Part shown: positions 24,290-32,932 of the stretch, piece after piece | Layout: every line of letters starts with the position of its first letter | Numbering within the stretch: the first letter of the stretch is position 1 | Assembly (NCBI GenBank): GCA_017554105.1 | Contig: JAFZIY010000007.1 | Span: 1-64,000 of the forward strand | DNA: 64,000 bases | DNA from: Prevotella sp. | GTDB taxonomy: Bacteria; Bacteroidota; Bacteroidia; Bacteroidales; Bacteroidaceae | Direction: 5' to 3' | Translations under genes and position numbers: made by a program | The notes under the pieces: model-generated | What the model was told of the DNA's origin: nothing | Databases searched by the model: none | The model's input: only the letters and a program-made list of their open reading frames with translations

Positions 24290-25732
24290 ATGTTGACTAC
24301 AATAATTGAATTACTCGTTGTCTTGCTGGCTCTATACCTCGGTTCCCGTTATGGAAATCTGGCACTTGGAGCCATCGCAGGCTTTGGACTCGCAATCCTG
24401 GTCTTCGACCACGGACTGAAACCAGGCACGCCGCCTACAGACATCATCTACATCATCGTGGCTGCTGTCACCTGCGCCGGAATACTACAGGCCTCCGGCG
24501 GTATGGACTGGCTTATACAGATTGCGGAGAAGATAATCCGCAAGCATCCCCAGCACATCACGTTCATCGCACCTCTCTGCACCTTCTTCCTTACCGTCTT
24601 GGTTGGAACAGGACACGTGATGTACACTCTTATGCCTATAGTTACCGACGTGGCAATTGACAAGGGTATCCGCCCCGAGCGTCCCTGTGCCATAGCATCG
24701 GTGGCCTCGATGATAGCAATCGTCTGCTCACCAATCTCTGCCGCCGTTGTGGCATTCTCGGCCATCTCTGCACTCAATGGCTTCCATATCAGCATTCCGC
24801 AGATAATAGCCGTGACCCTGCCCTCATGCCTTATTGGAGTGATGGTTGCTGCCGCATGGAGTTACCGCCGCGGTTTGGACCTTGACAAGGACCCAGAGTT
24901 CCAGGAGAGAATCAAGGACCCAGAGCAGCGCGAGTACATCTATGGCACCACATCGACCATTCTCGACAAGAAGATTGACGCGAAGGCAAAACGTGCCGTT
25001 TACATCTTCCTCGCAGCATTAGCGATTATCATCATCTGTGCCTTCCTGCAGCAGATACTCCCCTCATATCCCACGATACAGGCCGTGGAGGGCGCTAAGG
25101 ACGTTCTGCTACCGACAGGAAAGACGGTATCTCCTGAGAGTCTTGCGAGCGCAGGCATCGTGATGGCTGGCGTGACTGAGAAGGTACCTGTAACCATCAA
25201 GATGTATCTTGTCATCCAGATAGTACTCATCTCTGCCGCAGCCCTGATGATTATCTTCTGCGGTGCGAAGCCGAAGAATGCCGTTGCCGGCAACGTATGG
25301 CAGTCGGGAATGGTGGCAGTCGTTGCCATCTATGGTATCGCATGGCTCGCCAACACCTTCTTCGGAGCACACATGGATACAATAAAGGATATGCTTGGCA
25401 CAATGGTAGCAGAACACAAGTGGACGATAGCACTGATGTTCTTCATCTTCTCTGTGCTCATCAACTCACAGGGAGCCGTCATCGTGTCGCTCCTGCCCGT
25501 GGCCTATGCCCTCGGCATACCAGGATGGGTGCTGCTTGGCGTGCTGCCATGCGTCTATGGATATTTCTTCATCCCCAACTATCCTACCGACATCGCCACA
25601 GTAAACATTGACCGTACCGGAACCACGAAGATTGGAAAGTTCGTATTCAACCACTCATTCATGATTCCCGGACTCATTAGTGTTGCCGTAAGCACAATCA
25701 TCTGCTACGCCTTGTCGAGCATTTTCTTCTGA
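24290..25732 (+). CDS. dcuB: Anaerobic C4-dicarboxylate transporter, DcuB-type (copy 2)
   Basis: 480 residues, the same family and architecture as the preceding gene with strong identity along the whole length (ELLVVLLALYLGSRYGNLALG, GTGHVMYTLMPIVTDVAIDKGIRPERP at 104-130). A tandem duplication is the simplest origin. Differences concentrate in the central loop and some helices, so the two copies may differ in substrate or regulation. It shares the transcript of copy 1 and is followed by the hairpin at 25755-25792. Confidence 0.88.
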   Translation: MLTTIIELLVVLLALYLGSRYGNLALGAIAGFGLAILVFDHGLKPGTPPTDIIYIIVAAVTCAGILQASGGMDWLIQIAEKIIRKHPQHITFIAPLCTFFLTVLVGTGHVMYTLMPIVTDVAIDKGIRPERPCAIASVASMIAIVCSPISAAVVAFSAISALNGFHISIPQIIAVTLPSCLIGVMVAAAWSYRRGLDLDKDPEFQERIKDPEQREYIYGTTSTILDKKIDAKAKRAVYIFLAALAIIIICAFLQQILPSYPTIQAVEGAKDVLLPTGKTVSPESLASAGIVMAGVTEKVPVTIKMYLVIQIVLISAAALMIIFCGAKPKNAVAGNVWQSGMVAVVAIYGIAWLANTFFGAHMDTIKDMLGTMVAEHKWTIALMFFIFSVLINSQGAVIVSLLPVAYALGIPGWVLLGVLPCVYGYFFIPNYPTDIATVNIDRTGTTKIGKFVFNHSFMIPGLISVAVSTIICYALSSIFF

Positions 25733-25754
25733 TTAGACCGTAGCATCATCACAT

Positions 25755-25792
25755 GGAATAAGAGTCAAGAGGCTTTTCTTGGCTCTTATTCC
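25755..25792 (+). terminator. Terminator of the dcuB pair
   Basis: GGAATAAGAG...CAAGA pairs with TCTTG...CTCTTATTCC with one mismatch and a 6-base loop; a modest T-rich tail follows. Confidence 0.65.
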
Positions 25793-26041
25793 TTTATATA
25801 TATGATTCTTGCAGCATATTGACAAAAAGGCACATAGATATCGGATAATGATACATTATTAATGTCTAATAGATGATTTAAATTACTAAATTATACTTTT
25901 TTCTAATTTTTTCTTGCAAAATGTTTGCGAATTAATTGTTTTTGTATACCTTTGCAACCGAATTTAAATTTTTGATTGATTTTAGTAAGAAAAATAAAGA
26001 GAAAATATTATTAAACCATTTAATTTTTAAAAAGTATTATT
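25793..26041. other. AT-rich leader region of gdhA
   Basis: Contains the gdhA promoter; the rest of this region is AT-rich with no coding potential. The transcript leader between promoter and start is about 80 bases. Confidence 0.5.
25924..25954 (+). promoter_or_regulatory. gdhA promoter
   Basis: TTTG (25924-25927), 19 bp, TACCTTTG (25947-25954), a close consensus match. Confidence 0.8.
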
Positions 26042-27379
26042 ATGAATGCAGCACAAGTTGTAGAAAGTCTCAAGCAGAGATTTCCAAACGAGCCAGAGTA
26101 CATCCAGGCCGTAAGTCAGGTACTCCCAACAATCGAGGAAGAGTACAACAAGCACCCAGAGTTTGAGAAAGCAAACCTCATCGAGCGCCTGTGTATTCCA
26201 GATCGCCTTGTAGAGTTCCGCGTTACCTGGACTGACGACAAGGGTAACATCCAGACAAACATGGGATATCGCATCCAGCACAACAATGCCATTGGCCCAT
26301 ACAAGGGAGGTATCCGCTTCCACAAGTCGGTTAACCTTGGTATCCTCAAGTTCCTGGCTTTCGAGCAGACATTTAAGAACTCGCTGACCACTCTCCCAAT
26401 GGGTGGTGCAAAGGGCGGTTCCGACTTCTCTCCTCGTGGAAAGAGCGACGCAGAGGTAATGCGTTTCTGCCAGGCTTTCATGAACGAGTTGTATCGCCAT
26501 ATTGGTCCAGACGAGGATGTTCCTGCTGGTGACATCGGTGTAGGTGGCCGCGAGGTAGGTTACATGTTCGGACAGTACAAGAAACTCACACACCAGTTCC
26601 AGGGCGTGCTCACAGGTAAGGGCATCCAGTTCGGCGGCTCACTCATCCGTCCTGAGGCTACTGGTTATGGTACAGTATATTTCCTCAACTCAATGCTCGA
26701 GACCCGTGGCATAGAGCTTGCAGGCAAGAAAGTGCTCATCTCTGGTGCAGGTAACGTGGCACAGTATGCTGCCGAGAAGTGTCTGCAACTGGGCGCTATC
26801 CCAATGACAATGTCTGACTCTGACGGTTACATCTACGACCCAGAGGGCATCGACCGCGCTAAGCTCGACTACATCATGGAGCTGAAGAACGTTGAGCGTG
26901 GACGTATCAAGGAATATGTAGAGGAATATCCTAGCGCCAAGTATGTTGCCGGCGAGCGTCCTTGGCACGAGAAGGGCGACATCGCTCTGCCTTGCGCTAC
27001 CCAGAACGAGATCAACGCTGAGCAGGCTCAGGCACTTGTTGACAATGGTGTCATCGCAGTTGCCGAGGGTGCTAACATGCCTACCCTGCCAGACGCTATC
27101 AAGATATTCCAGGACGCTAAGATACTCTACTCTCCTGGTAAGGCTTCTAACGCAGGTGGTGTGTCTGTATCTGGTCTTGAGATGTCACAGAACTCAGAGC
27201 GTCTGAGCTGGACAGCCGAGGAGGTTGACAACTATCTGAAGCGCATCATGAACGACATTCACGAGAACTGCGTGAAGTACGGTACTGAGGCTGATGGTTA
27301 CATCAACTACGTTAAGGGTGCAAACGTTGCCGGCTTCATCAAGGTTGCCAAGGCTATGATGGCACAGGGCATCGTATAA
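26042..27379 (+). CDS. gdhA: NADP-specific glutamate dehydrogenase
   Basis: 445 residues, the standard length of hexameric bacterial GDH. It interconverts 2-oxoglutarate plus ammonia and glutamate. The catalytic region includes GPYKGGIRFHKSV (about 82-94) and LPMGGAKGGSDF (about 119-130); the nucleotide-binding fold starts near GYGTVYF, with SGAGNVAQYAAEK. Codon bias looks high (strong expression). Stand-alone gene with its own promoter and a strong terminator. Confidence 0.96.
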   Translation: MNAAQVVESLKQRFPNEPEYIQAVSQVLPTIEEEYNKHPEFEKANLIERLCIPDRLVEFRVTWTDDKGNIQTNMGYRIQHNNAIGPYKGGIRFHKSVNLGILKFLAFEQTFKNSLTTLPMGGAKGGSDFSPRGKSDAEVMRFCQAFMNELYRHIGPDEDVPAGDIGVGGREVGYMFGQYKKLTHQFQGVLTGKGIQFGGSLIRPEATGYGTVYFLNSMLETRGIELAGKKVLISGAGNVAQYAAEKCLQLGAIPMTMSDSDGYIYDPEGIDRAKLDYIMELKNVERGRIKEYVEEYPSAKYVAGERPWHEKGDIALPCATQNEINAEQAQALVDNGVIAVAEGANMPTLPDAIKIFQDAKILYSPGKASNAGGVSVSGLEMSQNSERLSWTAEEVDNYLKRIMNDIHENCVKYGTEADGYINYVKGANVAGFIKVAKAMMAQGIV

Positions 27380-27404
27380 GAAATTCTCTAATACATAATC
27401 GTTT

Positions 27405-27442
27405 AAGCATCGCTGGCATATTCCCGTCAGCGATGCTTTTTT
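27405..27442 (+). terminator. gdhA terminator
   Basis: AAGCATCGCTG (27405-27415) and CAGCGATGCTT (27428-27438) form an 11-bp stem followed by TTTT. Confidence 0.9.
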
Positions 27443-27932
27443 ATGCCACTAGCGAAACGGAGCATAAACTATACGAATTCATAATAGGACAACGGATTTA
27501 TATCGTTGGAATTTGGAAAAATAGCAGTTCGGATTGTTTGAAGAATAAAAACTGTTCTAATGATTCATGATAAATTTCCTGATATTCATTTGGAGTCTCA
27601 GTTTTTTTTCATATCTTTGCCCTCAGTTCGGGTCGAATTCCGAATAACATCTATACATAAACTTTTAAAACTGAAAATGCCTATGGGCTGAGAGAAATAT
27701 AAAAAGGACATATAGGATTTGAACATCCACTTTTGATTCTTGTCATTCGTAATTCGCCAAAATTCAAAAAACTGCAAGAACTGAAGTAGATAGTTCACGC
27801 CTTCATGGCGTGGGCATTTACTCGTTTAAGCAGTTGGGCGTTTGGCGATGCCTCGAATGACGTAGACGATGTAAATTGTCCACGTTTTTTTGTGCATATT
27901 AAAGAAACTATAATACCGAAAAACTAACAATT
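27443..27932. other. Gene-free region with a long leader for the lipoprotein gene
   Basis: 490 bp. Contains a consensus promoter (27589-27619), a CACGCC/GGCGTG hairpin (27795-27811) and no convincing open frame; a 66-codon minus-strand frame (27598-27798) overlaps the promoter and is rejected. Confidence 0.5.
27589..27619 (+). promoter_or_regulatory. Promoter giving a ~310-base leader or an sRNA
   Basis: TTTG (27589-27592), 19 bp, TATCTTTG (27612-27619). The next gene starts at 27933, so the leader is unusually long. Confidence 0.6.
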
Positions 27933-29408
27933 ATGAAGATAAAAAAAGTTTTGAGTATATCAATACTCGTAGTAATGGCAACCATAATAATCGCTTGTAG
28001 TGGAGACGATGGTAATGGTAGCAGTAATAGTGGCAATATAAAGGCCCAGCTAATAGGTGTATGGAAAACTTCTATCTCTGATATGAGGTTTATAAAGTTA
28101 GAAGCAAATGGTAATTTGCTATATTCAGGAAGTTCTAAAGAACTCAAAGAAATGATTAAATACGCATCAACAAACTCAACCAATGCGTTTTGGAGCTATA
28201 ATGGTTCAGAACAGATTATTTCTATGTATGGTTCTCGTACATATATTTGCAAAGTGAATATGTCAGATGATGGTAAAAGTTGGGCTGGATATGATACAAG
28301 CAATAGTTCAAAGACATATACTTTTATAAAAGTAAATAATCTTGATGATTATGATGACGAAACGTCATACCCAGACTATCAAGCAAGTACAATAGCCTAT
28401 TTTGTATATCAGTACCCGGTACGTACACTCATACTTGGCAATGACATCTATGACAACGACCTCGACAATGCTCACAAGTGTCGCATATGGGCTACAATGG
28501 GTGGTGTCTATCACGGACGTGACGCAGTAGTAAACATAGTTGTCGACGAATCTTTATGCAATAACCTCTATTTTACGGATGAAGGTGGTAATGTTACAGT
28601 TCCTGTTCTTCCCATGCCAAGAACATATTATAGTCTTTCATCTAATTCCATTCCTTATAATGGTGACAGTCGTGGTTATGTGGAAGTGCAGTTCACGGAC
28701 AATTTCTTCAACGATCCAAAGGCCATAGAGAACAACTATGTAATTCCTTTGTTGATGACGAATGTAACAGGTATTGACTATATTCTAACGGGCACACCTC
28801 ATAGAGTAACCTCTCCTGTTCGCACAAATGCTGACGATTGGGAAGTCCTTCCAAAGGACTATGTTCTTTACTGCGTGAAGTATAAAAATCCTTGGGATGC
28901 AAAATATATCCGCCGCGGTGTTGACAATGTGACAGAGAATGGTTCTACCACACAGATTGTCCGCAAGGACTTCTCACTTGTCAACTCTGACGTTGAGCAT
29001 TACACGGAAAATCCAGTGAACGCAAACGATGAGGTATGCGGTATTACTACCAAGAACATGACACAGAATATCTTCCCTGTATCGTTCAAGACCTCTGGTG
29101 CTTCTATTTCTTGTAACCTCATCCTTACATTCAGCGGTAATACATGTACCATTTCCACTGACGACGAGAATGTGACTGTAACTGGTACTGGCGAATTCAT
29201 TGTCAATGGAACTGAGCTCCCACAGTACAAGGACTATCAATGGGGTAGCAACAATGGACAGCCTGTTAAGCGTGACATTCTCCGTCTGGACTACAATGTG
29301 AACTTCGCGAACAAGAATATTCAGATATCAACCAACGATACACTTGTTGTTCAGACTCGTGAGTCAAACAAGAAAGAATTTTTCTCACCCAAATACGTGA
29401 TACATTAA
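27933..29408 (+). CDS. Surface lipoprotein with DUF1735 and DUF5627-like domains
   Basis: 491 residues. Signal peptide with lipobox IIACS (Cys22), followed by acidic SGDDGNG, the export signal for surface lipoproteins in Bacteroidota. Residues about 35-125 resemble a lipocalin-like fold (LIGVWKTSISDMRF). DUF1735 follows (VRTLILGNDIYDNDLDN, ATMGGVYHGRDAVVNIVVDES) and the C-terminal half looks like DUF5627. Such proteins accompany glycan-utilization loci, but no SusC/SusD neighbours are present. The first ~150 codons are AT-rich and later ones are richer in G+C, suggesting a composite gene. Confidence 0.65.
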   Translation: MKIKKVLSISILVVMATIIIACSGDDGNGSSNSGNIKAQLIGVWKTSISDMRFIKLEANGNLLYSGSSKELKEMIKYASTNSTNAFWSYNGSEQIISMYGSRTYICKVNMSDDGKSWAGYDTSNSSKTYTFIKVNNLDDYDDETSYPDYQASTIAYFVYQYPVRTLILGNDIYDNDLDNAHKCRIWATMGGVYHGRDAVVNIVVDESLCNNLYFTDEGGNVTVPVLPMPRTYYSLSSNSIPYNGDSRGYVEVQFTDNFFNDPKAIENNYVIPLLMTNVTGIDYILTGTPHRVTSPVRTNADDWEVLPKDYVLYCVKYKNPWDAKYIRRGVDNVTENGSTTQIVRKDFSLVNSDVEHYTENPVNANDEVCGITTKNMTQNIFPVSFKTSGASISCNLILTFSGNTCTISTDDENVTVTGTGEFIVNGTELPQYKDYQWGSNNGQPVKRDILRLDYNVNFANKNIQISTNDTLVVQTRESNKKEFFSPKYVIH

Positions 29409-29513
29409 TTTCTTAGACTTACAATAGGACATTGATAGACGAGTTGTTCTCTGAATAATATGGTCATTTTATGGTGAATATAATCTCTATAGGATAGCGT
29501 TATATATTACCTG

Positions 29514-29558
29514 ATGCAGCAGAAGCTTCTACATCGGAATTTCTGCTGCATTCTTTTT
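29514..29558 (+). terminator. Terminator of the lipoprotein gene
   Basis: ATGCAGCAGAA (from 29514) pairs with TTCTGCTGCAT (29541-29551), followed by TTTTTA. Confidence 0.75.
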
Positions 29559-29607
29559 ATTACGATAGTCAAAGCTACACCTCGTATAGGAATGAGCAAG
29601 TATTAAG

Positions 29608-29780
29608 AACGTCTCAACGTCTCAGCGTCTCAATTAAAAAAAAGGTACTTTCCACATACCAACCTCCTGTTATAATACTTATAACTTATTGATTATCAAT
29701 AATATATATAATATATATAATAAAGAGAAGAGTTGGGGGTACCTTAAAAAACAACTGAGACGCTGAGACGCTGAGACGCT
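29608..29780. repeat. Imperfect ~40-bp inverted repeats built from GAGACGCT units
   Basis: Left arm 29608-29648 contains three CGTCTCA units then an A-run and GGTAC. Right arm 29739-29780 contains GGTACC, an A-run and three TGAGACGC units. The arms are reverse complements with a few mismatches, about 90 bp apart; the core is very AT-rich with alternating AT tracts. Confidence 0.7.
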
Positions 29781-30242
29781 TTGAAACTTAGCAATAACAA
29801 AAAAACATCCTAAAATGTTACATACCAATGAGTTACGATATTTACATAAGCACTATGCCTATATCTCAGTCCTAAAATAGTCACAAAATCATGCTTTTTT
29901 CTCCTCTAAAAGGCCCTAAAAAACATGCTTGAGACGCTTGTTTCGATAAATAAATCGTTCATTTAACTATAGTTAAATTCATGCATTTTGACTAAAAACT
30001 ACGAATTATGTGCTCAAATAACCAGTCTCGTAACAAAAAAAGTGAGTAACAAGAGCCATTAAACTCCCATCAAATATAAAAAAGCCATCGTCTGGAAGCA
30101 CTTCTGACAGCGTTTGAAGCCATTCCTTACCTACTCTCCTTTCCCTTCTGGAGGTGTCAGGAGATAGACCTGGCACACAAGTTTCATTTGCTTCCCTTCT
30201 TTTGAAAGGGGATGATTATTAGTCAAATTTATTCTGTTATTT

Positions 30243-30274
30243 TTTGTCCGTTTAGAAAAAATCGTTTAACTTTG
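30243..30274 (+). promoter_or_regulatory. rnpB promoter
   Basis: TTTG (30243-30246), 20 bp, TAACTTTG (30267-30274); RNA start fits base 30280. Confidence 0.8.
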
Positions 30275-30279
30275 CAGAC

Positions 30280-30680
30280 GAAAGTAGCGTTCCGGCTCTG
30301 TCGCTTGTACTATATATAATAAGGTATAAGAGGAAAGTCCGGGCAGCACAGGGTGCTCCACTTCCGAAAATAGAAGCTGTTGGCGACAGCAGGTCTGAGC
30401 AGAAGAAAACAACCGCCTGTCTTTGTAGTGTATATACGAGTCTTGGCAAGGGTGAGAAGGCGTGTGTAAGAGACCACCAGGCAACGGGCGACCGTCTGCG
30501 CTGTGCTCACTGGAGGCTGCAAGTTCATGTAAACCATCGTCTGAGGGTTGCCCGCCCGACTAACTCCGATGGAGGGTAGAACGCTTGAGATGCAGGGTGA
30601 CTTGCATTCTAGATAAATGACAGGCGTCGATGGCACTCGTGCCGTCGAAACAGAACCCGGCTTATAGGAACACTGCTTTC
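30280..30680 (+). ncRNA. rnpB: RNase P RNA, bacterial class A
   Basis: The two conserved hallmark strings are present: GAGGAAAGTCCGGGC near the 5' end and ACAGAACCCGGCTTATAG at the 3' end, which pair as the P4 core. The termini form the P1 helix: GAAAGTAGCGTTCC (30280-30293) with GGAACACTGCTTTC (30667-30680), with one mismatch. It is the catalytic subunit that removes tRNA 5' leaders. Frames overlapping it (such as 30310-30702 minus) are spurious. Confidence 0.95.
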
Positions 30681-30716
30681 TCTTTAGATTGCTATTAAAC
30701 ACTATAAACAGAGGAA

Positions 30717-31124
30717 ATGGAATTACCTGATTTCATGTCTTACTCCGACAAGTTCTCCAGCGGAGACTTCGTCGACAAGATTCAGCGCATAGCAAAAAGG
30801 GCAGGCAGCAAACTCGTATATGGCTCCCTGCTGCTATACTATACCATGCAGAGTGACAAGGTGTCTCGCAAGGACAAGGCTATCATTATAGGCGCCCTGG
30901 GCTACCTAATCAGTCCGCTCGACGTGATGCCCGACGCAATACCCATCGTGGGACTGGCTGACGACATGGCCGTGCTGGTCTATGTGCTGAAGAAGGTGTG
31001 GTCGCTCGTCTCTGACGAGGCGCGCCAGAAGGCAAAGGACAAGATGAGCCTCTGGTTTGACGATGACGAGATGGAAGATGTCGACGACATCATCAACGAC
31101 AAGGAGCAATACTCTGAAGGATAA
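30717..31124 (+). CDS. DUF1232 (YkvA-type) small membrane protein
   Basis: 135 residues. The central block KDKAIIIGALGYLISPLDVMPDAIP (with the SPLDVMPDAIP signature) is diagnostic for DUF1232 and forms membrane-associated helices; an acidic tail (WFDDDEMEDVDD) follows. Function is unknown. It lies just after rnpB and may share its transcript. Confidence 0.88.
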   Translation: MELPDFMSYSDKFSSGDFVDKIQRIAKRAGSKLVYGSLLLYYTMQSDKVSRKDKAIIIGALGYLISPLDVMPDAIPIVGLADDMAVLVYVLKKVWSLVSDEARQKAKDKMSLWFDDDEMEDVDDIINDKEQYSEG

Positions 31125-31141
31125 AAAGCATTAAGCTTTGA

Positions 31142-31208
31142 ACATAAAAAAAACTTTGAACTTTAACTGTGCATTTTTTGCAAATAAAGTTCAAAGTTTT
31201 TTTATGTT
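31142..31208. terminator. Bidirectional terminator between DUF1232 and the porin gene
   Basis: ACATAAAAAAAACTTTGAAC... faces its reverse complement GTTCAAAGTTTTTTTATGT across a 19-base loop; A- and T-runs on both sides serve both converging genes. Confidence 0.85.
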
Positions 31209-31223
31209 TAGTGTTCAAAGAAC

Positions 31224-32882
31224 TTAGAATCTGTAGCCCAGTGTGAGCAGAATCTGATGACGCTTGTTGCTAACCTCTGTAGCATCGGGAACGTTGTTGT
31301 AGCTCATAGTCAAAGGATTACCCATATCATCCTTTAAAACGCTGTGTTCAAATGTCTTTGAGCTGGGATACGACTCGAAAGGATAGAAGTCGCCGTTCTG
31401 CGCGCTATACTGATAAGCGAGGTCGATGTTGAACTTGTCAATCTGATAGCCCACGCCAAAAGTAATGCGGTTGGTTGACTTCCAGTTGGTATAGTCGGTT
31501 GCTGAAGCATAGTAAGAACCTGGCGACCAAACCGTACCATCCTTGTAGCCGTTGTCGCTGTAGATTGGCGATACGTAGTTGTAACCAACACGGATGGCCA
31601 ACTCTGGCATAGGCTTGTACTCAGCACCCAGTTTGATGGTGCTCACGCCCTTCAGCGAGTGTGAGGTGTTGTCGTTCATCTCCTTGTCAGAAGAACTCGT
31701 CTCGTAGTATGAGTCGTACCACCAATCGTAACCCTCACCGTCGATAATGCGGTTGTCAAGAGCGCTGTAGTCAGCAAACTCGTAAGAAGCACCAAGGGCA
31801 AGATAGTTGCCAACAGTATGACCAAGCGACAGACCAAACTTCCAAGGAGTGTTGAACTTGAAGTCGTAAACCTCTGAAGACTGAAACTTATCCCATGCGC
31901 CATAATAACCACCATCAGGTCTAGGAGGAGTATTGTTATTAAGGGTTGTCACGTTCTCGGTCTTCAAATCATAGAACGTAGGCGATGAAACAGAAAGACC
32001 GATACGGAACGGAGAACTCTCTATAGGTCGGAAGATTACACCAGCCTTAATGTCGAATCCCGAACCCGTGATGTTGCGCTCGTCACCTATCAGGATATTG
32101 CCGCCGATGTTGAGAGTCTCTGAATACTCACCGTAGCTCTTATAGTGTACATCATAGAACCCGAATGTAAGACCAAGATATACGCGATCGTGGATGTTGC
32201 CGCTGATGTTGAAGTCGTACTCGCCGATGTATCCCTTGCTGGCACGGTCCATATTGAATGCCGAAGCATCGTAGGCATTGAAGTCGAGAACGGTCTGTCC
32301 TCCCTCCTCCACCTCCTGAGTCAGCAACGCATTATAATATAGGTAGTCAACCTGGCTGAATGTCGAGGCGTCGTTGCCGTGAGAATCGTAGCCGTTGATA
32401 CCCCTGTCTATGCTGCCCATAGGATAGAAAACCTCATCAGCCTGCTTCAGGAACGACAACTTGTTCTGCGAAGCGCCCCTGAGACTGTTGGAAGCCTTCA
32501 GGATATAGTTGAAGTCGCGACTCTTGTGATAGTTGAATCCCACGTTGATATAGGACCTTCCAGAGGAAGCATTATACACAAAGCCCACCTGGTCGAAACT
32601 CATGTGCGAAGTGCTGCCATAGTCGAACTTCTTTGCATCCTGCTGCGACACGAGTCCGCCAGAAATCGCTACTGAGGAGCGGCGGAACAAACCGATGCCG
32701 GCAGGGTTTGACGAGATTGTTGACAAGTCGGCACCAAGAGCGTCCATTGCGCCACCCATACCCACGTAGCGGGCAGTACCGTTAAGGTCTTGTGTGGCAA
32801 TGTTAGCATTCTCATATGTCTCCTGGGCCATTGCCGGCAGAGACAACACAAGTGCCAATGACACATAAAAAATTTTCTTCAT
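31224..32882 (-). CDS. OmpP1/FadL-family outer-membrane transporter
   Basis: 552 residues with a signal peptide (MKKIFYVSLALVLSLPAMAQ). The N-terminus after cleavage (NLNGTARYVGMGGAMDALGADLSTISSNPAG pattern, from about residue 33) is the conserved plug start of FadL/OmpP1 barrels, and the protein ends in aromatic LTLGYRF as outer-membrane barrels do. It likely moves hydrophobic compounds across the outer membrane. Transcribed after the Gly/Tyr-rich gene with a 50-bp gap. Confidence 0.82.
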   Translation of the reverse strand: MKKIFYVSLALVLSLPAMAQETYENANIATQDLNGTARYVGMGGAMDALGADLSTISSNPAGIGLFRRSSVAISGGLVSQQDAKKFDYGSTSHMSFDQVGFVYNASSGRSYINVGFNYHKSRDFNYILKASNSLRGASQNKLSFLKQADEVFYPMGSIDRGINGYDSHGNDASTFSQVDYLYYNALLTQEVEEGGQTVLDFNAYDASAFNMDRASKGYIGEYDFNISGNIHDRVYLGLTFGFYDVHYKSYGEYSETLNIGGNILIGDERNITGSGFDIKAGVIFRPIESSPFRIGLSVSSPTFYDLKTENVTTLNNNTPPRPDGGYYGAWDKFQSSEVYDFKFNTPWKFGLSLGHTVGNYLALGASYEFADYSALDNRIIDGEGYDWWYDSYYETSSSDKEMNDNTSHSLKGVSTIKLGAEYKPMPELAIRVGYNYVSPIYSDNGYKDGTVWSPGSYYASATDYTNWKSTNRITFGVGYQIDKFNIDLAYQYSAQNGDFYPFESYPSSKTFEHSVLKDDMGNPLTMSYNNVPDATEVSNKRHQILLTLGYRF

Positions 32883-32932
32883 AACTATTTGGTTTTAATT
32901 GTTCATTACATGATAACAAACTGTCCAGGCGA

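Larger units (their letters stand above)
29409..30279. other. 870-bp intergenic region with large inverted repeats, no gene seen
   Basis: Starts with a terminator (29514-29558), then the GAGACGCT-containing inverted repeats (29608-29780) enclosing an AT-rich core with tandem ATAATATATATA, a further TGAGACGCTTG near 29930, and ends with the rnpB promoter. All reading frames are short or interrupted. Confidence 0.6.

Noticed and set aside
25793-26041. Riboswitch upstream of gdhA
   Set aside because: Leader of about 80 bases is AT-rich with no conserved aptamer-like structure I can see.
27598-27798. 66-codon minus-strand frame
   Set aside because: Overlaps a consensus plus-strand promoter, no start context or family resemblance.
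29608-29780. GAGACGCT repeats as a CRISPR array
   Set aside because: Units are about 8 bp and directly tandem, without spacers or a leader.
30252-30702. Several 65-130-codon frames across rnpB
   Set aside because: They lie within the structured RNase P RNA gene.
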